DNA from: Caballeronia arvi
GTDB taxonomy: Bacteria; Pseudomonadota; Gammaproteobacteria; Burkholderiales; Burkholderiaceae
Reading direction: 5' to 3'
DNA length: 64,000 nt
Assembly (NCBI RefSeq): GCF_001544695.2
Contig: NZ_FCOM02000013.1
Location: 1-64,000, forward strand
Numbering within the stretch: position 1 is the stretch's first letter; every line of letters starts with the position of its first letter. Positions 52,033 through 61,318 of this stretch are shown piece by piece. A program made the position numbers and the translations under genes. The notes below the pieces were generated by a model, which was not told the DNA's origin, ran no database searches, and saw only the letters and a list, made by a program, of their open reading frames with translations.

Positions 52033-52719
52033 ATGAACCTCGCCCTCTTTGATCTCGACCACACGCTCATTCCCACCGACAGCGACCACGAATGGGGTCG
52101 CTTCATGATGAAACTCGGCATCGTCGAAGCGGAATCCTTCGCGCGTCAGAACGATGCCTTTTACGCCGATTACAAGGCGGGCGTGCTCGACATCAACGCG
52201 TATCTGCATGCGATGCTCGCACCGCTCGCAAAATACTCGCGCGAGCAACTGACCGATTGGCACGCCCAGTTCATGCGCGAGGTGATCAATCCGCGCATCG
52301 TGCCGGCCGCCGTCACGCTCGTGCGCGAGCATCAGGACGAAGGCGATCTGTGCTGCCTCGTCACCGCGACCAACGCGTTCATCACCGCGCCGATCGCGGA
52401 AGCCTTCGGCATCGAAACGCTGATCGCCTGCGAAGTCGAAACCGTCGGCAACCATCCGGCGGGCGCGCTCACCGGCCGGCCCACCGGCACGCCGAGTTAT
52501 CGCGAAGGCAAGATCGTGCGCGTCGAGGAATGGCTCGCGTCGATCGGCAAGACGCTCGGCGACTTCAGGCACAGCTATTTCTACAGCGACTCGCACAACG
52601 ACATCCCGCTGCTCGAGCGCGTCACCGACCCGGTCGCGACCAATCCCGACGACACCCTGCGCGCGCACGCGCAAGCCAAAGGCTGGCGCATCCTGAACCT
52701 GTTCGACACACGTGATTAA
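52033..52719 (+). CDS. HAD family hydrolase, HAD-IB subfamily
   Basis: A 228-residue phosphatase. The nucleophile motif is ALFDLDHTLIPTDSD near residue 7, motif II is CCLVTATNAFITAP, and motif IV is YFYSDSHNDIPLLERV. The helical cap between residues about 15 and 95 places it with the SerB/CicA-like HAD-IB group. Substrates in this branch include phosphoserine, histidinol phosphate and lipid phosphates, so none is assigned. It sits between hda and pcnB, a conserved arrangement in Burkholderiaceae, and overlaps the pcnB start by 8 bases. Confidence 0.92.
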   Translation: MNLALFDLDHTLIPTDSDHEWGRFMMKLGIVEAESFARQNDAFYADYKAGVLDINAYLHAMLAPLAKYSREQLTDWHAQFMREVINPRIVPAAVTLVREHQDEGDLCCLVTATNAFITAPIAEAFGIETLIACEVETVGNHPAGALTGRPTGTPSYREGKIVRVEEWLASIGKTLGDFRHSYFYSDSHNDIPLLERVTDPVATNPDDTLRAHAQAKGWRILNLFDTRD

Positions 52720-54298
52720 AAAACTCATCCGCAAGCTGTTCGGGCAAGAAAGCGCCCCTGCCGACGCAGGCAACGAAGGCGCGGCGAACGACACTCCGAC
52801 TGCTTCGCCCGACGCAAAACCCGCTCGCAAGAGCACGCGCAAGAAAGCCGCCGCGCCCGTGAGGCGCGACCCGAACGTGCCGGTGATCCTGTCGTCGGAG
52901 ATTCACGGCATCGATCCGTCGCTGATCTCGAAGAACGCCGTGCGCGTCACCGAAGGCCTGCAGCACGCGGGGCATCGCGCGTTCATCGTCGGCGGCGCGG
53001 TGCGCGATCTGCTGCTCGGCGTAGCGCCGAAAGACTTCGACGTCGCCACCGATGGCACGCCCGATCAGGTGCAGAAGCTGTTCCGCCGTGCGCGCATCAT
53101 CGGGCGGCGCTTTCAGATCGTGCACGTGCAGTTCGGGCAGGAGATCATCGAGACATCGACGTTCCGCGCGCTCATGGACGTGCCGCAGGAGCCGTCCGCC
53201 GAACCGCCGCGGCGCCTCAAGCGCGGCGAACTCGATGGCCGCACGCACGCCGTCGATTCGAGCGGCCGCGTGCTGCGCGACAACGTCTGGGGCGAGCAGC
53301 ACGAAGATGCCACGCGCCGCGATTTCACCATCAACGCGATGTACTACGATCCGGCCACGCAAACCGTGCTGGATTATCACGACGGCATGGCCGATATCCG
53401 CGCGCGCCTGTTGCGCATGATCGGCGATCCGGCCACGCGCTATCGCGAAGATCCGGTGCGCATGCTGCGCGTCGTGCGCTTCGCGGCGAAGCTCGGCTTC
53501 GAGATCGACGAAGCCACGCGCGCGCCCATCAAGGATCTCGCGGACCTGATGAACAACGTGCCGGCCGCGCGTCTCTTCGACGAGATGCTGAAGCTGCTGC
53601 TGTCCGGTCACGCGCTCGCCTGTCTCACGCGGCTGCGTCAGGAAGGCCTGCATCATGGCGTGCTGCCGTTGCTCGATGTCGTGCTCGAACAGCCTCACGG
53701 CGAGAAGTTCGTCACGCTCGCGCTCACCAGCACCGACGAGCGCGTGCGCGCGGGCAAGCCGGTTTCGCCGGGCTTTCTGTTCGCCACGCTCTTGTGGCAT
53801 GACGTGCAGACTCGCTGGCAGCAATTCACCGCCAATGGCGAATATCCGGTGCCCGCGCTGCATCGCGCGATGGACGACGTGCTCGACATGCAGACCGAAA
53901 AGCTCGCGATCCACAAGCGCTTCTCGTCGGACATGCGCGAGATCTGGGGCCTTCAGCATCGGCTGGAAAAACGCGGCCGCGGCGCACTGAAGCTGCTGGA
54001 ACACCAAAGATTCAGAGCGGGGTATGATTTCCTGCTACTGCGTTGCGAATCGGGCGAGCTCGATGCCGAAGTCGGTCAATGGTGGAGCGATTTCATCAGC
54101 GGCGATCACGCCGAACGCGAAGCGCTGTTGTCGCAAGGCGGTAAGGAGAAGAGCGGCCCGAAGAAGCGGCGGCGTCGCAGCAACGCGAAGCGCCGGTCCG
54201 GTGAGCCTACTGAGCAGGCCGCACAGGGAAGCGAAGGCGAAGCAATGCCCGATGTGGCAATCAAGCGCGAAGACGCCGGCGACGCCGACAACGGGTAA
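52712..54298 (+). CDS. pcnB: Polynucleotide adenylyltransferase PcnB (poly(A) polymerase I)
   Basis: A 528-residue class II nucleotidyltransferase. FIVGGAVRDLLLGVAPKDFD has the G[G/S]-x(9-13)-DxD/E core, ARIIGRRFQIVHVQFGQEII and RRDFTINAMYYDPATQTVLD follow, and RYREDPVRMLRVVRFAAKLG is the ATP-selecting helix region that also separates poly(A) polymerases from CCA-adding enzymes. The long basic tail (GPKKRRRRSNAKRR) favours poly(A) polymerase, which tags RNA 3' ends for decay. Starts with GTG inside the end of the HAD gene. Confidence 0.93.
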   Translation: MIKKLIRKLFGQESAPADAGNEGAANDTPTASPDAKPARKSTRKKAAAPVRRDPNVPVILSSEIHGIDPSLISKNAVRVTEGLQHAGHRAFIVGGAVRDLLLGVAPKDFDVATDGTPDQVQKLFRRARIIGRRFQIVHVQFGQEIIETSTFRALMDVPQEPSAEPPRRLKRGELDGRTHAVDSSGRVLRDNVWGEQHEDATRRDFTINAMYYDPATQTVLDYHDGMADIRARLLRMIGDPATRYREDPVRMLRVVRFAAKLGFEIDEATRAPIKDLADLMNNVPAARLFDEMLKLLLSGHALACLTRLRQEGLHHGVLPLLDVVLEQPHGEKFVTLALTSTDERVRAGKPVSPGFLFATLLWHDVQTRWQQFTANGEYPVPALHRAMDDVLDMQTEKLAIHKRFSSDMREIWGLQHRLEKRGRGALKLLEHQRFRAGYDFLLLRCESGELDAEVGQWWSDFISGDHAEREALLSQGGKEKSGPKKRRRRSNAKRRSGEPTEQAAQGSEGEAMPDVAIKREDAGDADNG

Positions 54299-54377
54299 GG
54301 CCGGATTTGGTTACAGTAGCGAGAGAGCGATGTAGCTTTCGCGCCTTTCGCTGCAACCTACGCGTAGGACTTCTGCC

Positions 54378-54920
54378 ATGACGATTGCTTATCTGGGCCT
54401 GGGAGCGAATCTCGGCGATGCGCGCCAGACCCTGAAAGACGCAGTCGTGTGTCTCGCCCAGCAGCACACGATCACCGTGCTCGCGAAATCGAGCGTGTAT
54501 CGCACCGCGCCGATCGATGCATCGGGCGACGATTACTTCAATTGCGTCGTCAAGCTCGAAACGAGTCTGCCGGCGCGATCGCTTCTGCGTCTGTGTCATC
54601 ACATCGAAGAGCAGTTCGGGCGCGAGCGGCCCTATCGCAATGCGCCGCGCACGCTCGATCTGGATATCCTGCTGTTCGGCGCATCGAGCATCGACGAAGC
54701 GGATCTCGTCGTGCCGCATCCGCGCATGACCGAACGCGCCTTCGTGCTCGTGCCACTCGTCGAGCTCGAACCCGAGCTCATTCTTCCTCAACGCGGCCGC
54801 GCGGATGCGTTCATCGCGGGCGTCGCCGATCAGCGCATCGAGAAAGTCGCGACGTGCCAGTGCATGGCTGGTACATCGAACGCCAGCGCCGCCCTTACCA
54901 ACAAGACAGATTGCCGATGA
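54378..54920 (+). CDS. folK: 2-amino-4-hydroxy-6-hydroxymethyldihydropteridine pyrophosphokinase FolK
   Basis: A 180-residue HPPK. IAYLGLGANLGDARQTLKDA starts the fold, SSVYRTAPIDASGDDYFNCV contains the YRTxP loop, and RPYRNAPRTLDLDILLFGAS is the signature with the magnesium-binding Asp pair. It transfers pyrophosphate from ATP to the pterin in folate synthesis. The C-terminal ~20 residues (MAGTSNASAALTNKTDCR) are an unusual extension. Its stop overlaps the next start by 4 bases (ATGA). Confidence 0.95.
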   Translation: MTIAYLGLGANLGDARQTLKDAVVCLAQQHTITVLAKSSVYRTAPIDASGDDYFNCVVKLETSLPARSLLRLCHHIEEQFGRERPYRNAPRTLDLDILLFGASSIDEADLVVPHPRMTERAFVLVPLVELEPELILPQRGRADAFIAGVADQRIEKVATCQCMAGTSNASAALTNKTDCR

Positions 54921-55597
54921 GCGTTCCGCCACTCACCGTCACCGCGCCGCAACTGCGGCCGCCGCATCGCTACATTGCGATCGAAGGCCCGATCGGCGTC
55001 GGCAAGACCACGCTCGCGACGCTGCTCGCCGAACGCTGGTCGATGCGCACGCTGTTCGAGCGTCCGCAGGACAATCCGTTTCTCGAGCGTTTCTATCGCG
55101 ACACGACGCGCCACGCGCTCGCCACGCAGTTGAGCTTCGCGTTGCAGCGTGCGTCGCAGACGCAGGAAGCCGCCGATATCACGATGAGCGGCGCGACGCT
55201 GATGACCGACTTCGTCACTCAGAAGAGCGAGTTGTTCGCGCGCCTCACGCTGCCCGACGACGAGTTCCAGCTCTACAAGGACGTCGCCTCGCGCATTCAT
55301 TCGAGCGGCCCCGCGCCCGATCTCGTCATCTATCTGCAGGCGAGCCCGGAAGTGCTGTTCGCGCGCATTCAGAAGCGCGCCCTGCCGATGGAGCTGCAAA
55401 TCTCGGACTCCTATCTGCGCGCGCTCTGCGATGCCTACAACGAGTTCTTCTATCACTACGACGCGACGCCGTTGCTCACGGTGAACGCGGAGCACCTGAA
55501 TCCGATTGCATCGGATGAAGATCTCGCGCTTCTGCTCGATCGCATCGGGACGATGCGCGGGCGCAAGGAATTCTTTGTCAAAGGCGTTTCGGCCTGA
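54917..55597 (+). CDS. Deoxynucleoside kinase
   Basis: A 226-residue dNK-family kinase. YIAIEGPIGVGKTTLATLLA is the P-loop, LFERPQDNPFLERFYRDTTR contains the Glu and substrate-site residues, and MTDFVTQKSELFARLTLPDD and DLVIYLQASPEVLFARIQKR are typical (the last is the DLxIYLxAxPE motif). It phosphorylates a deoxynucleoside for salvage; deoxyadenosine or deoxyguanosine is typical for this bacterial branch, but unproven here. It lies between folK and panB, as in many beta-proteobacteria. Confidence 0.92.
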   Translation: MSVPPLTVTAPQLRPPHRYIAIEGPIGVGKTTLATLLAERWSMRTLFERPQDNPFLERFYRDTTRHALATQLSFALQRASQTQEAADITMSGATLMTDFVTQKSELFARLTLPDDEFQLYKDVASRIHSSGPAPDLVIYLQASPEVLFARIQKRALPMELQISDSYLRALCDAYNEFFYHYDATPLLTVNAEHLNPIASDEDLALLLDRIGTMRGRKEFFVKGVSA

Positions 55598-55643
55598 GCT
55601 TATAGTCTTGTAGCCCGATCACGCTCTCTCTAGTGAAATCATC

Positions 55644-56459
55644 ATGACGTATCTGCAGGAAACGAATCGCTCGACGATCACCGTCCCCAAGCTCCAGGCC
55701 ATGCGCGAGACAGGCGAGCGCATCGCGATGCTGACATGCTACGACGCGAGCTTCGCGGCGCTGCTAGAGCGCGCAGGCGTCGATGTCATGCTGATCGGCG
55801 ACTCGCTCGGCAACGTGCTGCAAGGTCATCACACGACGCTGCCCGTCACGCTCGCCGACATCGCGTATCACACGGCGTCGGTCGCGCGCGGCAACCGCAG
55901 CGCGCTGATCGTGGCGGACATGCCGTTCGGCACGATCGGATCGAAAGAAGATGCCTATGCGAACGCCGTGCAGCTGATGCGCGCCGGCGCGCAGATGGTG
56001 AAGATCGAAGGCGGCGAATGGCTCGCGGAGACCGTGCGCTTTCTCGTCGAGCGCTCGATTCCGGTGTGCGGGCACGTCGGGCTCACGCCGCAATCGGTGC
56101 ATGCGTTCGGCGGCTTCAAGGTTCAGGGCAAGTCCGAAGCGGCGGCGCAGCAGATGAAGCGCGACGCCATCGCGCTGCAGGAAGCGGGCGCGCAGCTTGT
56201 CGTGATCGAAGCCGTGCCGACGCTGCTCGCGCGCGAAGTCACCGAAACTCTCGCGATCCCGACGATCGGCATCGGCGCGGGCGTCGACTGCTCCGGGCAG
56301 GTGCTCGTGCTGCACGACATGCTCGGCATTTTCCACGGCAAGCGCCCGCGCTTCGTCAAGGATTTCATGCAAGGTCAGCCGAGCATTTTCGCGGCCGTCG
56401 ATGCCTATGTGCGCGCGGTGAAGGACGGCAGCTTCCCCGGTCCCGAGCACACGTTCTGA
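55644..56459 (+). CDS. panB: 3-methyl-2-oxobutanoate hydroxymethyltransferase PanB
   Basis: A 271-residue TIM-barrel enzyme. [20 protein letters not shown] and [20 protein letters not shown] contain the magnesium-binding Asp, and [40 protein letters not shown] and [20 protein letters not shown] (catalytic Glu in the VIEAVP segment) complete the match. It adds a hydroxymethyl group from methylene-tetrahydrofolate to ketoisovalerate in pantothenate synthesis, so folate genes next to it make sense. Confidence 0.96.
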   Translation: MTYLQETNRSTITVPKLQAMRETGERIAMLTCYDASFAALLERAGVDVMLIGDSLGNVLQGHHTTLPVTLADIAYHTASVARGNRSALIVADMPFGTIGSKEDAYANAVQLMRAGAQMVKIEGGEWLAETVRFLVERSIPVCGHVGLTPQSVHAFGGFKVQGKSEAAAQQMKRDAIALQEAGAQLVVIEAVPTLLAREVTETLAIPTIGIGAGVDCSGQVLVLHDMLGIFHGKRPRFVKDFMQGQPSIFAAVDAYVRAVKDGSFPGPEHTF

Positions 56460-56533
56460 CCGCAAGCGGCCCCGCGCGGGCCGCGCTTCACGATCTGCGT
56501 TTTCTCGTACATACTGGTGAGCTTCTTGCGCAT

Positions 56534-56872
56534 ATGCTCGAACATAGTCACCAGAAAAAAGCGAAAACGACCATGTGGCACGTCCTTCCCGATGAATACG
56601 TCCGCGCTCAGCTCGCGGTCGGCTCGCTCGTCGCGCTGGGCGTCGCGCGCGTGGTGGCGGCGGGAATCGGCGCGCAGCACGGCTGGCGCATTGCGGCAGT
56701 GACGCGCTGGTTCATCGGCGCAGCGGTGTTCTTCTGCCTGCCGCAACTGCTCGAAGTGATTTTCGTCGCCGATTCGCATACGGCGTTCGTCGAGCTGCAA
56801 GGCAAGGTCATCGGCTGCGCGGTGGCGCTCTTCTGTGCGCCGATCGTCAGTCACAAGCTCGGCTACGAATAA
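56534..56872 (+). CDS. Hypothetical small membrane protein
   Basis: About 112 residues with two likely membrane helices (LAVGSLVALGVARVVAAGIG and AVTRWFIGAAVFFCLPQLLE, plus a third hydrophobic stretch VIGCAVALFCAPIVSHKLG). Start uncertain: ATG 56534 or ATG 56573 (MWHVLPDEYVRAQL), neither with a strong ribosome-binding site. No family recognised. Convergent with copD, whose stop is 16 bp away. Confidence 0.55.
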   Translation: MLEHSHQKKAKTTMWHVLPDEYVRAQLAVGSLVALGVARVVAAGIGAQHGWRIAAVTRWFIGAAVFFCLPQLLEVIFVADSHTAFVELQGKVIGCAVALFCAPIVSHKLGYE

Positions 56873-56888
56873 CGCGTTTGCGCGTTTT

Positions 56889-57824
56889 TTATCCCGCGAG
56901 CGCCGAGCCCGGCACGCTGTGCGACAGCACGGCCGCGGCCACGAATACCCCCGCCATCATGACCGCTTCGATGCGCATCACGTTGATGACCGTGTGCGCG
57001 TCCATCGTCGAGGCCGAGCGTTGCAGGCGCGGCAGCGCCGACCATCGGTTCAGCGCGCCGAACGCGAGCGCCATCGCGACCAGCACGACTTTAACGATCA
57101 GCGCATGACCCCACGTGCTCGCGCCCAGCACCGCGAACGAACCGCCGATGCCGCGCCAGCCATTGAACACGCCCGTCAGGATCACGAACGCGACCGCGAT
57201 CGCCGCCGTGCGCGACATCCGCGCGACGATGCGGATCAGGAACGCGCGCGCCACCGACGTATCGAGCGCCGGCAGCACGAACGCACCCGCGATGACGATG
57301 CCGCCCCATACGGCCGTCGCAAGCAGATGCAGCGTCTGAACGCCTTCCGCGAGGGAGAACGCGCCCGCGTCGGCGGCATGACCGACCGCGGACTTGCCCG
57401 CCGCGACGATCAGCGCGGCAAGCATCGCCGATCCGATCCGCGAAGCCGACAGCGCGCCGCCGCTCGCCGCCGCGAGCAGCAGGAGCACGCTGCCCGCCAG
57501 CGCGACCGACCAACCGACGCCCGCGTGCGTGCCCGTCGCGACGAGCCACAGCGACGCGCCCGCTTGCATGACCGGCGCACCGCTCATCGCCGCCGACTGC
57601 AACCACAGTGAAGCGAAGTTGCACAGCGCGAGGGCGAGCGCGGCAACCAGACCGCCTCGCGACGCGCGCCGCCAGCCGTTTCGCGCCGGAGAGACAGGCG
57701 CGAACGCCTGTTCGCGAGACAGCCAGGCGTTCAGGATGAGCGTGCCGAGCACGCAGGCGAACGACAGATCGGCCAGCGCCGCGAACGCCGTCTGCGCAAA
57801 CCAGAGGGGATCGTCGCTCATCAT
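56889..57824 (-). CDS. copD: CopD family copper-resistance membrane protein
   Basis: About 311 residues with eight or so hydrophobic helices. TLHLLATAVWGGIVIAGAFV is the CopD signature helix with the His-x-x-x-x-x-x-W pattern, RIVARMSRTAAIAVAFVILT follows, and LIVKVVLVAMALAFGALNRW is the C-terminal CopD domain. The family is linked to copper movement across the inner membrane, usually with CopC; no copC is seen nearby. The start is set at ATG 57824 (MMSDDPLWFAQTAFAALADL); a longer open frame to 58025 looks non-coding. Confidence 0.85.
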   Translation of the reverse strand: MMSDDPLWFAQTAFAALADLSFACVLGTLILNAWLSREQAFAPVSPARNGWRRASRGGLVAALALALCNFASLWLQSAAMSGAPVMQAGASLWLVATGTHAGVGWSVALAGSVLLLLAAASGGALSASRIGSAMLAALIVAAGKSAVGHAADAGAFSLAEGVQTLHLLATAVWGGIVIAGAFVLPALDTSVARAFLIRIVARMSRTAAIAVAFVILTGVFNGWRGIGGSFAVLGASTWGHALIVKVVLVAMALAFGALNRWSALPRLQRSASTMDAHTVINVMRIEAVMMAGVFVAAAVLSHSVPGSALAG

Positions 57825-58190
57825 GCGGGACGGTTTGAGGCGTGAATGCGCATTGCCGAAAGGAAGGTCATCGAAGAATTTTGCGAAGTCTAAACGAGCG
57901 CGCACGATGCAGCACAGCATCGAACACGAACGAAACGCCTTGAATTTTTGCCGGGCGCTTCCGAAACTGCATGAAGCACATCGGACCGGCGCACCCTGAT
58001 CGGTCGAATATTTGCCGAAAGGCAATGAACTTCCCGCATTCAGGAAGTTCGTCGCGGATGGTCAAGAGCCGCGCGGCAAATTGTCGCGAATGCGCTGCAC
58101 CGGGACTTAGAGCGAGATTGTGTCAAATAGTCACCATCATGCTTCGATGATAGAATGCCGCGTCGCATCAGAGGCTCGACGAGAGCCGCT

Positions 58191-58250
58191 GTGGCCGTGG
58201 TCCGCCACTTGTCGCCACTTACAGCCCCCTGCGTGGCCGTGGTTCGCCAC
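58191..58250. repeat. Two 18-bp direct repeats upstream of the cytochrome operon
   Basis: GTGGCCGTGGTCCGCCAC (58191-58208) and GTGGCCGTGGTTCGCCAC (58233-58250) differ at one base and are spaced 42 bp, four helical turns, centre to centre. They lie in the 480-bp promoter region between copD and the cytochrome c4-like gene and could be activator sites. Confidence 0.5.
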
Positions 58251-58305
58251 CTTCGCACCGAGCCGCACGAAGCTCGGCAGGTCCCCGAATTTCATGGAGT
58301 GTCGC

Positions 58306-59040
58306 GTGTTTTCAAGACGCATTTTTCGTCCGCTGCTCGCTATGGCTTTTGCCTCGGCTCTGGTAGGCAGCGCTGGCGTTTTCAGCTCGGCCGCGCAGGC
58401 GCAGAACCAGCCCATCGCACCGGACACGATGGCCGCGCGCGTGCAAGGCTGCACGGCATGCCACGGTGTTCACGGTGAAGGCACGGACAACGACTACTTC
58501 CCGCGTCTTGCCGGCAAGCCTGCCGACTATCTGTACAACCAGCTCCAGAATTTCCGCGAAGGCCGGCGCAAGTACCCGCCGATGAACTACCTCGTCACGT
58601 ATCTCTCGGACGATTACCTTCATCAGATCGCGACGTACTTCTCGAACCAGCGTCCGCCGTATCCCGCGCCCGCCAAGTCGAACGTCTCGTCGACGACGCT
58701 CGCGCGCGGCCAGCAGATCGTGCTGAACGGCGATGCGTCGAAGAACATTCCCGCGTGCGCGGCCTGCCACGGCAAGGGCCTGACCGGCATGCAGCCGGCG
58801 ATTCCGGGCCTCGTCGGCCTGCATTCGGACTACATCAGCGCGCAAGTCGGCGCATGGAAGTCGGGCACGCGTCACGCCAAGGCGCCCGACTGCATGCAGC
58901 AGATCGCCTCGCGCCTGACGGATGACGACGTGACCGCCGTCGCCGCCTGGCTGTCCACGCAACAAGCACCCGCCAACCCGGTGCCCGCGCCCGCTGGCTC
59001 GTTGAAGATGCCGCTCAAGTGCGGCAGCGAACCGCAATAA
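58306..59040 (+). CDS. Cytochrome c4-like diheme cytochrome
   Basis: A 244-residue periplasmic cytochrome with a signal peptide ending SSAAQA and two heme-attachment sites, VQGCTACHGVHGEGT and IPACAACHGKGLTGM. The two domains have the near-duplicate layout of cytochrome c4, with ACAACHG followed by M-containing axial-ligand loops (PPMNYLV and CMQQIA). It shuttles electrons to cytochrome oxidases. GTG 58306 was chosen because ATGGAG lies directly upstream as ribosome-binding site; an in-frame ATG at 58294 is the other option. Followed 21 bp later by the triheme cytochrome. Confidence 0.9.
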   Translation: MFSRRIFRPLLAMAFASALVGSAGVFSSAAQAQNQPIAPDTMAARVQGCTACHGVHGEGTDNDYFPRLAGKPADYLYNQLQNFREGRRKYPPMNYLVTYLSDDYLHQIATYFSNQRPPYPAPAKSNVSSTTLARGQQIVLNGDASKNIPACAACHGKGLTGMQPAIPGLVGLHSDYISAQVGAWKSGTRHAKAPDCMQQIASRLTDDDVTAVAAWLSTQQAPANPVPAPAGSLKMPLKCGSEPQ

Positions 59041-59061
59041 GGCGTCTGGAGCGACAACATA

Positions 59062-60360
59062 ATGAAACGCAAGTCCCTGTTCGCACTTTCCTCGGCTGTC
59101 GTGGTGGCAGCCGTCGCAGCCGGCGCCGTCCTCTGGTCGGGCGGCGACAATCTGCATTCGGGCGGCGCCATCGCGGCGACGCCCGCCGACAAAGCCGCGC
59201 TCATCAAGCAAGGTGAGTACCTCGCGCGCGCCGGCGACTGTATCGCCTGCCACACGGTGCGCGGCGGCAAGGAATTCGCCGGCGGCCTGCCGATGGCCAC
59301 GCCGTTCGGCACGATGTTCACGCCGAACATCACGCCGGACGATCAATACGGCGTCGGCAAGTGGACCTCTGACGACTTCTATCGCGCGATGCACACGGGC
59401 CGCTCGAAAGACGGTTCGCTGCTCTACCCCGGCTTCCCGTTCACGAGCTACACGAAGGTCACGCGCGCCGATTCGGACGCGATCTACGCGTATCTGCGCT
59501 CGGTGCCGCCGGTTTCCGAACCGAGCCGTCCGCATGAACTGCGCTTCCCGTTCAACAACCGCAACCTGCTGATCGGCTGGCGCACGCTGTTCTTCTCGGA
59601 AGGCGAGTACAAGCCGGATCCGACCAAGTCGGTCGAATGGAACCGCGGCGCGTATCTGGTCGAAGGCCTCGGCCACTGCGGCATGTGCCATACGTCGATC
59701 AACGCGATGGGCGGCCCGGTCAACTCCGCGGCCTTCGCGGGCGGCCTGATCCCGCTGCAGAACTGGTATGCGCCGTCGCTCACCTCGAACAAGGAAGCGG
59801 GCCTGGGCGACTGGGACCTGAAGGACATCAACGACCTGCTGAAGACCGGCGTGTCGCAGCGTGGCGCGGTGTTCGGTCCGATGGCCGAAGTGGTTCACAA
59901 CAGCCTGCAGTACATGACCGACGCGGACATCAACGCGATCTCGACGTATCTCAAGTCGATCCCGCAGAAGAAGGAAGCGCCGGAAGTCATGCAGCTGGAG
60001 ACGTCGGACAAGTTCGGCGGCGAGTTGCTCACGCTCGGCAAGAAGGTCTACACCGAGAACTGCGCGAAGTGCCATCAGGAAAATGGTCTCGGCAAGCCGC
60101 CTGCGTATCCGCCGCTCGCCAACAACCAGTCGATCCAGATGCCGTCGGCCGTCAACCCGATCCGCATGACGCTGAACGGCGGCTATCCGCCGAGCACGGA
60201 AGGCAACCCGATGCCGCACGGCATGCCGCCGTTCGCGCAGTCGCTGTCGGATACGGAAGTCGCTTCGGTCGTGACCTATATCCGTATGTCGTGGGGCAAT
60301 CACGGCACGCCGGTGTCGCCGCAGCAGGTCAGCAACCTGCGTTCGGCGCCGCTCGACTGA
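59062..60360 (+). CDS. Triheme cytochrome c, alcohol/gluconate-dehydrogenase cytochrome subunit type
   Basis: A 432-residue protein with an N-terminal membrane or signal segment (LFALSSAVVVAAVAAGAVLW) and three CxxCH sites: GDCIACHTVRGGKE near residue 60, GLGHCGMCHTSINAMG near 210 and ENCAKCHQENGLGKPP near 333. Sequence between them (GGLPMATPFGTMFTPNITPD, KWTSDDFYRAMHTGRSKDGS) is characteristic of the cytochrome subunit of membrane-bound alcohol, gluconate or sorbitol dehydrogenases. No dehydrogenase subunit is encoded next to it, so it may serve as a general periplasmic carrier with the c4-like protein. A hairpin follows. Confidence 0.92.
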   Translation: MKRKSLFALSSAVVVAAVAAGAVLWSGGDNLHSGGAIAATPADKAALIKQGEYLARAGDCIACHTVRGGKEFAGGLPMATPFGTMFTPNITPDDQYGVGKWTSDDFYRAMHTGRSKDGSLLYPGFPFTSYTKVTRADSDAIYAYLRSVPPVSEPSRPHELRFPFNNRNLLIGWRTLFFSEGEYKPDPTKSVEWNRGAYLVEGLGHCGMCHTSINAMGGPVNSAAFAGGLIPLQNWYAPSLTSNKEAGLGDWDLKDINDLLKTGVSQRGAVFGPMAEVVHNSLQYMTDADINAISTYLKSIPQKKEAPEVMQLETSDKFGGELLTLGKKVYTENCAKCHQENGLGKPPAYPPLANNQSIQMPSAVNPIRMTLNGGYPPSTEGNPMPHGMPPFAQSLSDTEVASVVTYIRMSWGNHGTPVSPQQVSNLRSAPLD

Positions 60361-60403
60361 CGGCTTTTCAGGTCCTTCACCGGGACAGCGTACAATACGC
60401 ACC

Positions 60404-60445
60404 GGGGCGCAGCCTTCGTAGTTGGGGCCGCGCCCCTTGTCTTTT
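60404..60445 (+). terminator. Probable terminator after the cytochrome operon
   Basis: GGGGCGC (60404-60410) and GCGCCCC (60430-60436) form a GC-rich stem with a long loop that can pair further, followed by TTGTCTTTT. It lies 44 bp after the triheme cytochrome stop and overlaps the leader of the next gene. Confidence 0.5.
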
Positions 60446-60457
60446 GGTGGATTCGAT

Positions 60458-61078
60458 ATGCATGTCGGTGAGCGTTTCAACAGCATCAGCCATTTGATCG
60501 GCGCGCTGCTGTCGGTGGCGGGGCTGGCTGCGCTCGTCACGATGGGCGCGCTCGACGGCGACGCGTACAAGGTCGTGAGCTTCGCGGTATACGGCGCGAT
60601 GCTCAGCGTGCTCTACATCATCTCCACGCTGTATCACTGGGCGCGCACGCCGCGCCTGAAAGCGATACTGCAAAAGTGCGATCACTCGGCCATCTACTTG
60701 TTGATAGCCGGCAGCTACACGCCGTATACACTAGTGACCTTGCGTGGCCCCTGGGGCTGGTCGCTCTTCGGCGTGAGCTGGGGACTCGCCGCGCTCGGCA
60801 TCACGCAGGAACTCACGCTCGGGCGCCGAACCCGCAGCGTGTCGATGGTGCTTTACGTGTTGATGGGATGGCTCGCGCTCGTGGCCGTTCATCCGCTCGT
60901 GACGGCGCTGCCGGCCGCGGGAACCGCATGGCTGGTCGCGGGCGGCGTGATTTACAGCGCTGGCATTTATTTTTTCATCAACGACGAGCGCATTCGGCAC
61001 GGACATGGGATCTGGCATCTGTTCGTGCTCGCAGGCAGCCTGTGCCAGTTCGTGAGCGTCGCGCGCTATGTCGCGTGA
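60458..61078 (+). CDS. Hemolysin III / YqfA family membrane protein
   Basis: A 206-residue seven-helix membrane protein of the PAQR/HlyIII superfamily. ERFNSISHLIGALLSVAGLA holds the first Ser/His motif, TLYHWARTPRLKAILQKCDH has the His-x-x-x cluster and the Asp-His pair, and YFFINDERIRHGHGIWHLFV carries the final HxxxH-type metal site. Family members bind zinc and some act on membrane lipids or as ceramidase-like receptors; bacterial roles are unclear and hemolysis is rarely shown. ATG 60458 follows GGTGG. Confidence 0.88.
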   Translation: MHVGERFNSISHLIGALLSVAGLAALVTMGALDGDAYKVVSFAVYGAMLSVLYIISTLYHWARTPRLKAILQKCDHSAIYLLIAGSYTPYTLVTLRGPWGWSLFGVSWGLAALGITQELTLGRRTRSVSMVLYVLMGWLALVAVHPLVTALPAAGTAWLVAGGVIYSAGIYFFINDERIRHGHGIWHLFVLAGSLCQFVSVARYVA

Positions 61079-61318
61079 GCGCGGACCGGAACGGGCGCCG
61101 CTGCGTCGAAATGTCTTCGATGCAACTTAGCGCCAGATGACGTGTCTTGATAGCACGTCGAACCCCGCGGCAACGCCCGGCGATCGCTGATCGCCGAATG
61201 GCCCGCCGCCCGATTCATTTCCGAGCGTTGCACATGCGCTCTGCCGGCCGAACCCTGATTCGCCGCAGCCTCGATTCGCATGCGCGCCGTTCGACATAAC
61301 GAATAGAACGCCCAATTT

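Noticed and set aside
58312..60570. A 752-codon minus-strand frame
   Set aside because: Antisense to two cytochrome genes whose CxxCH sites are unmistakable.
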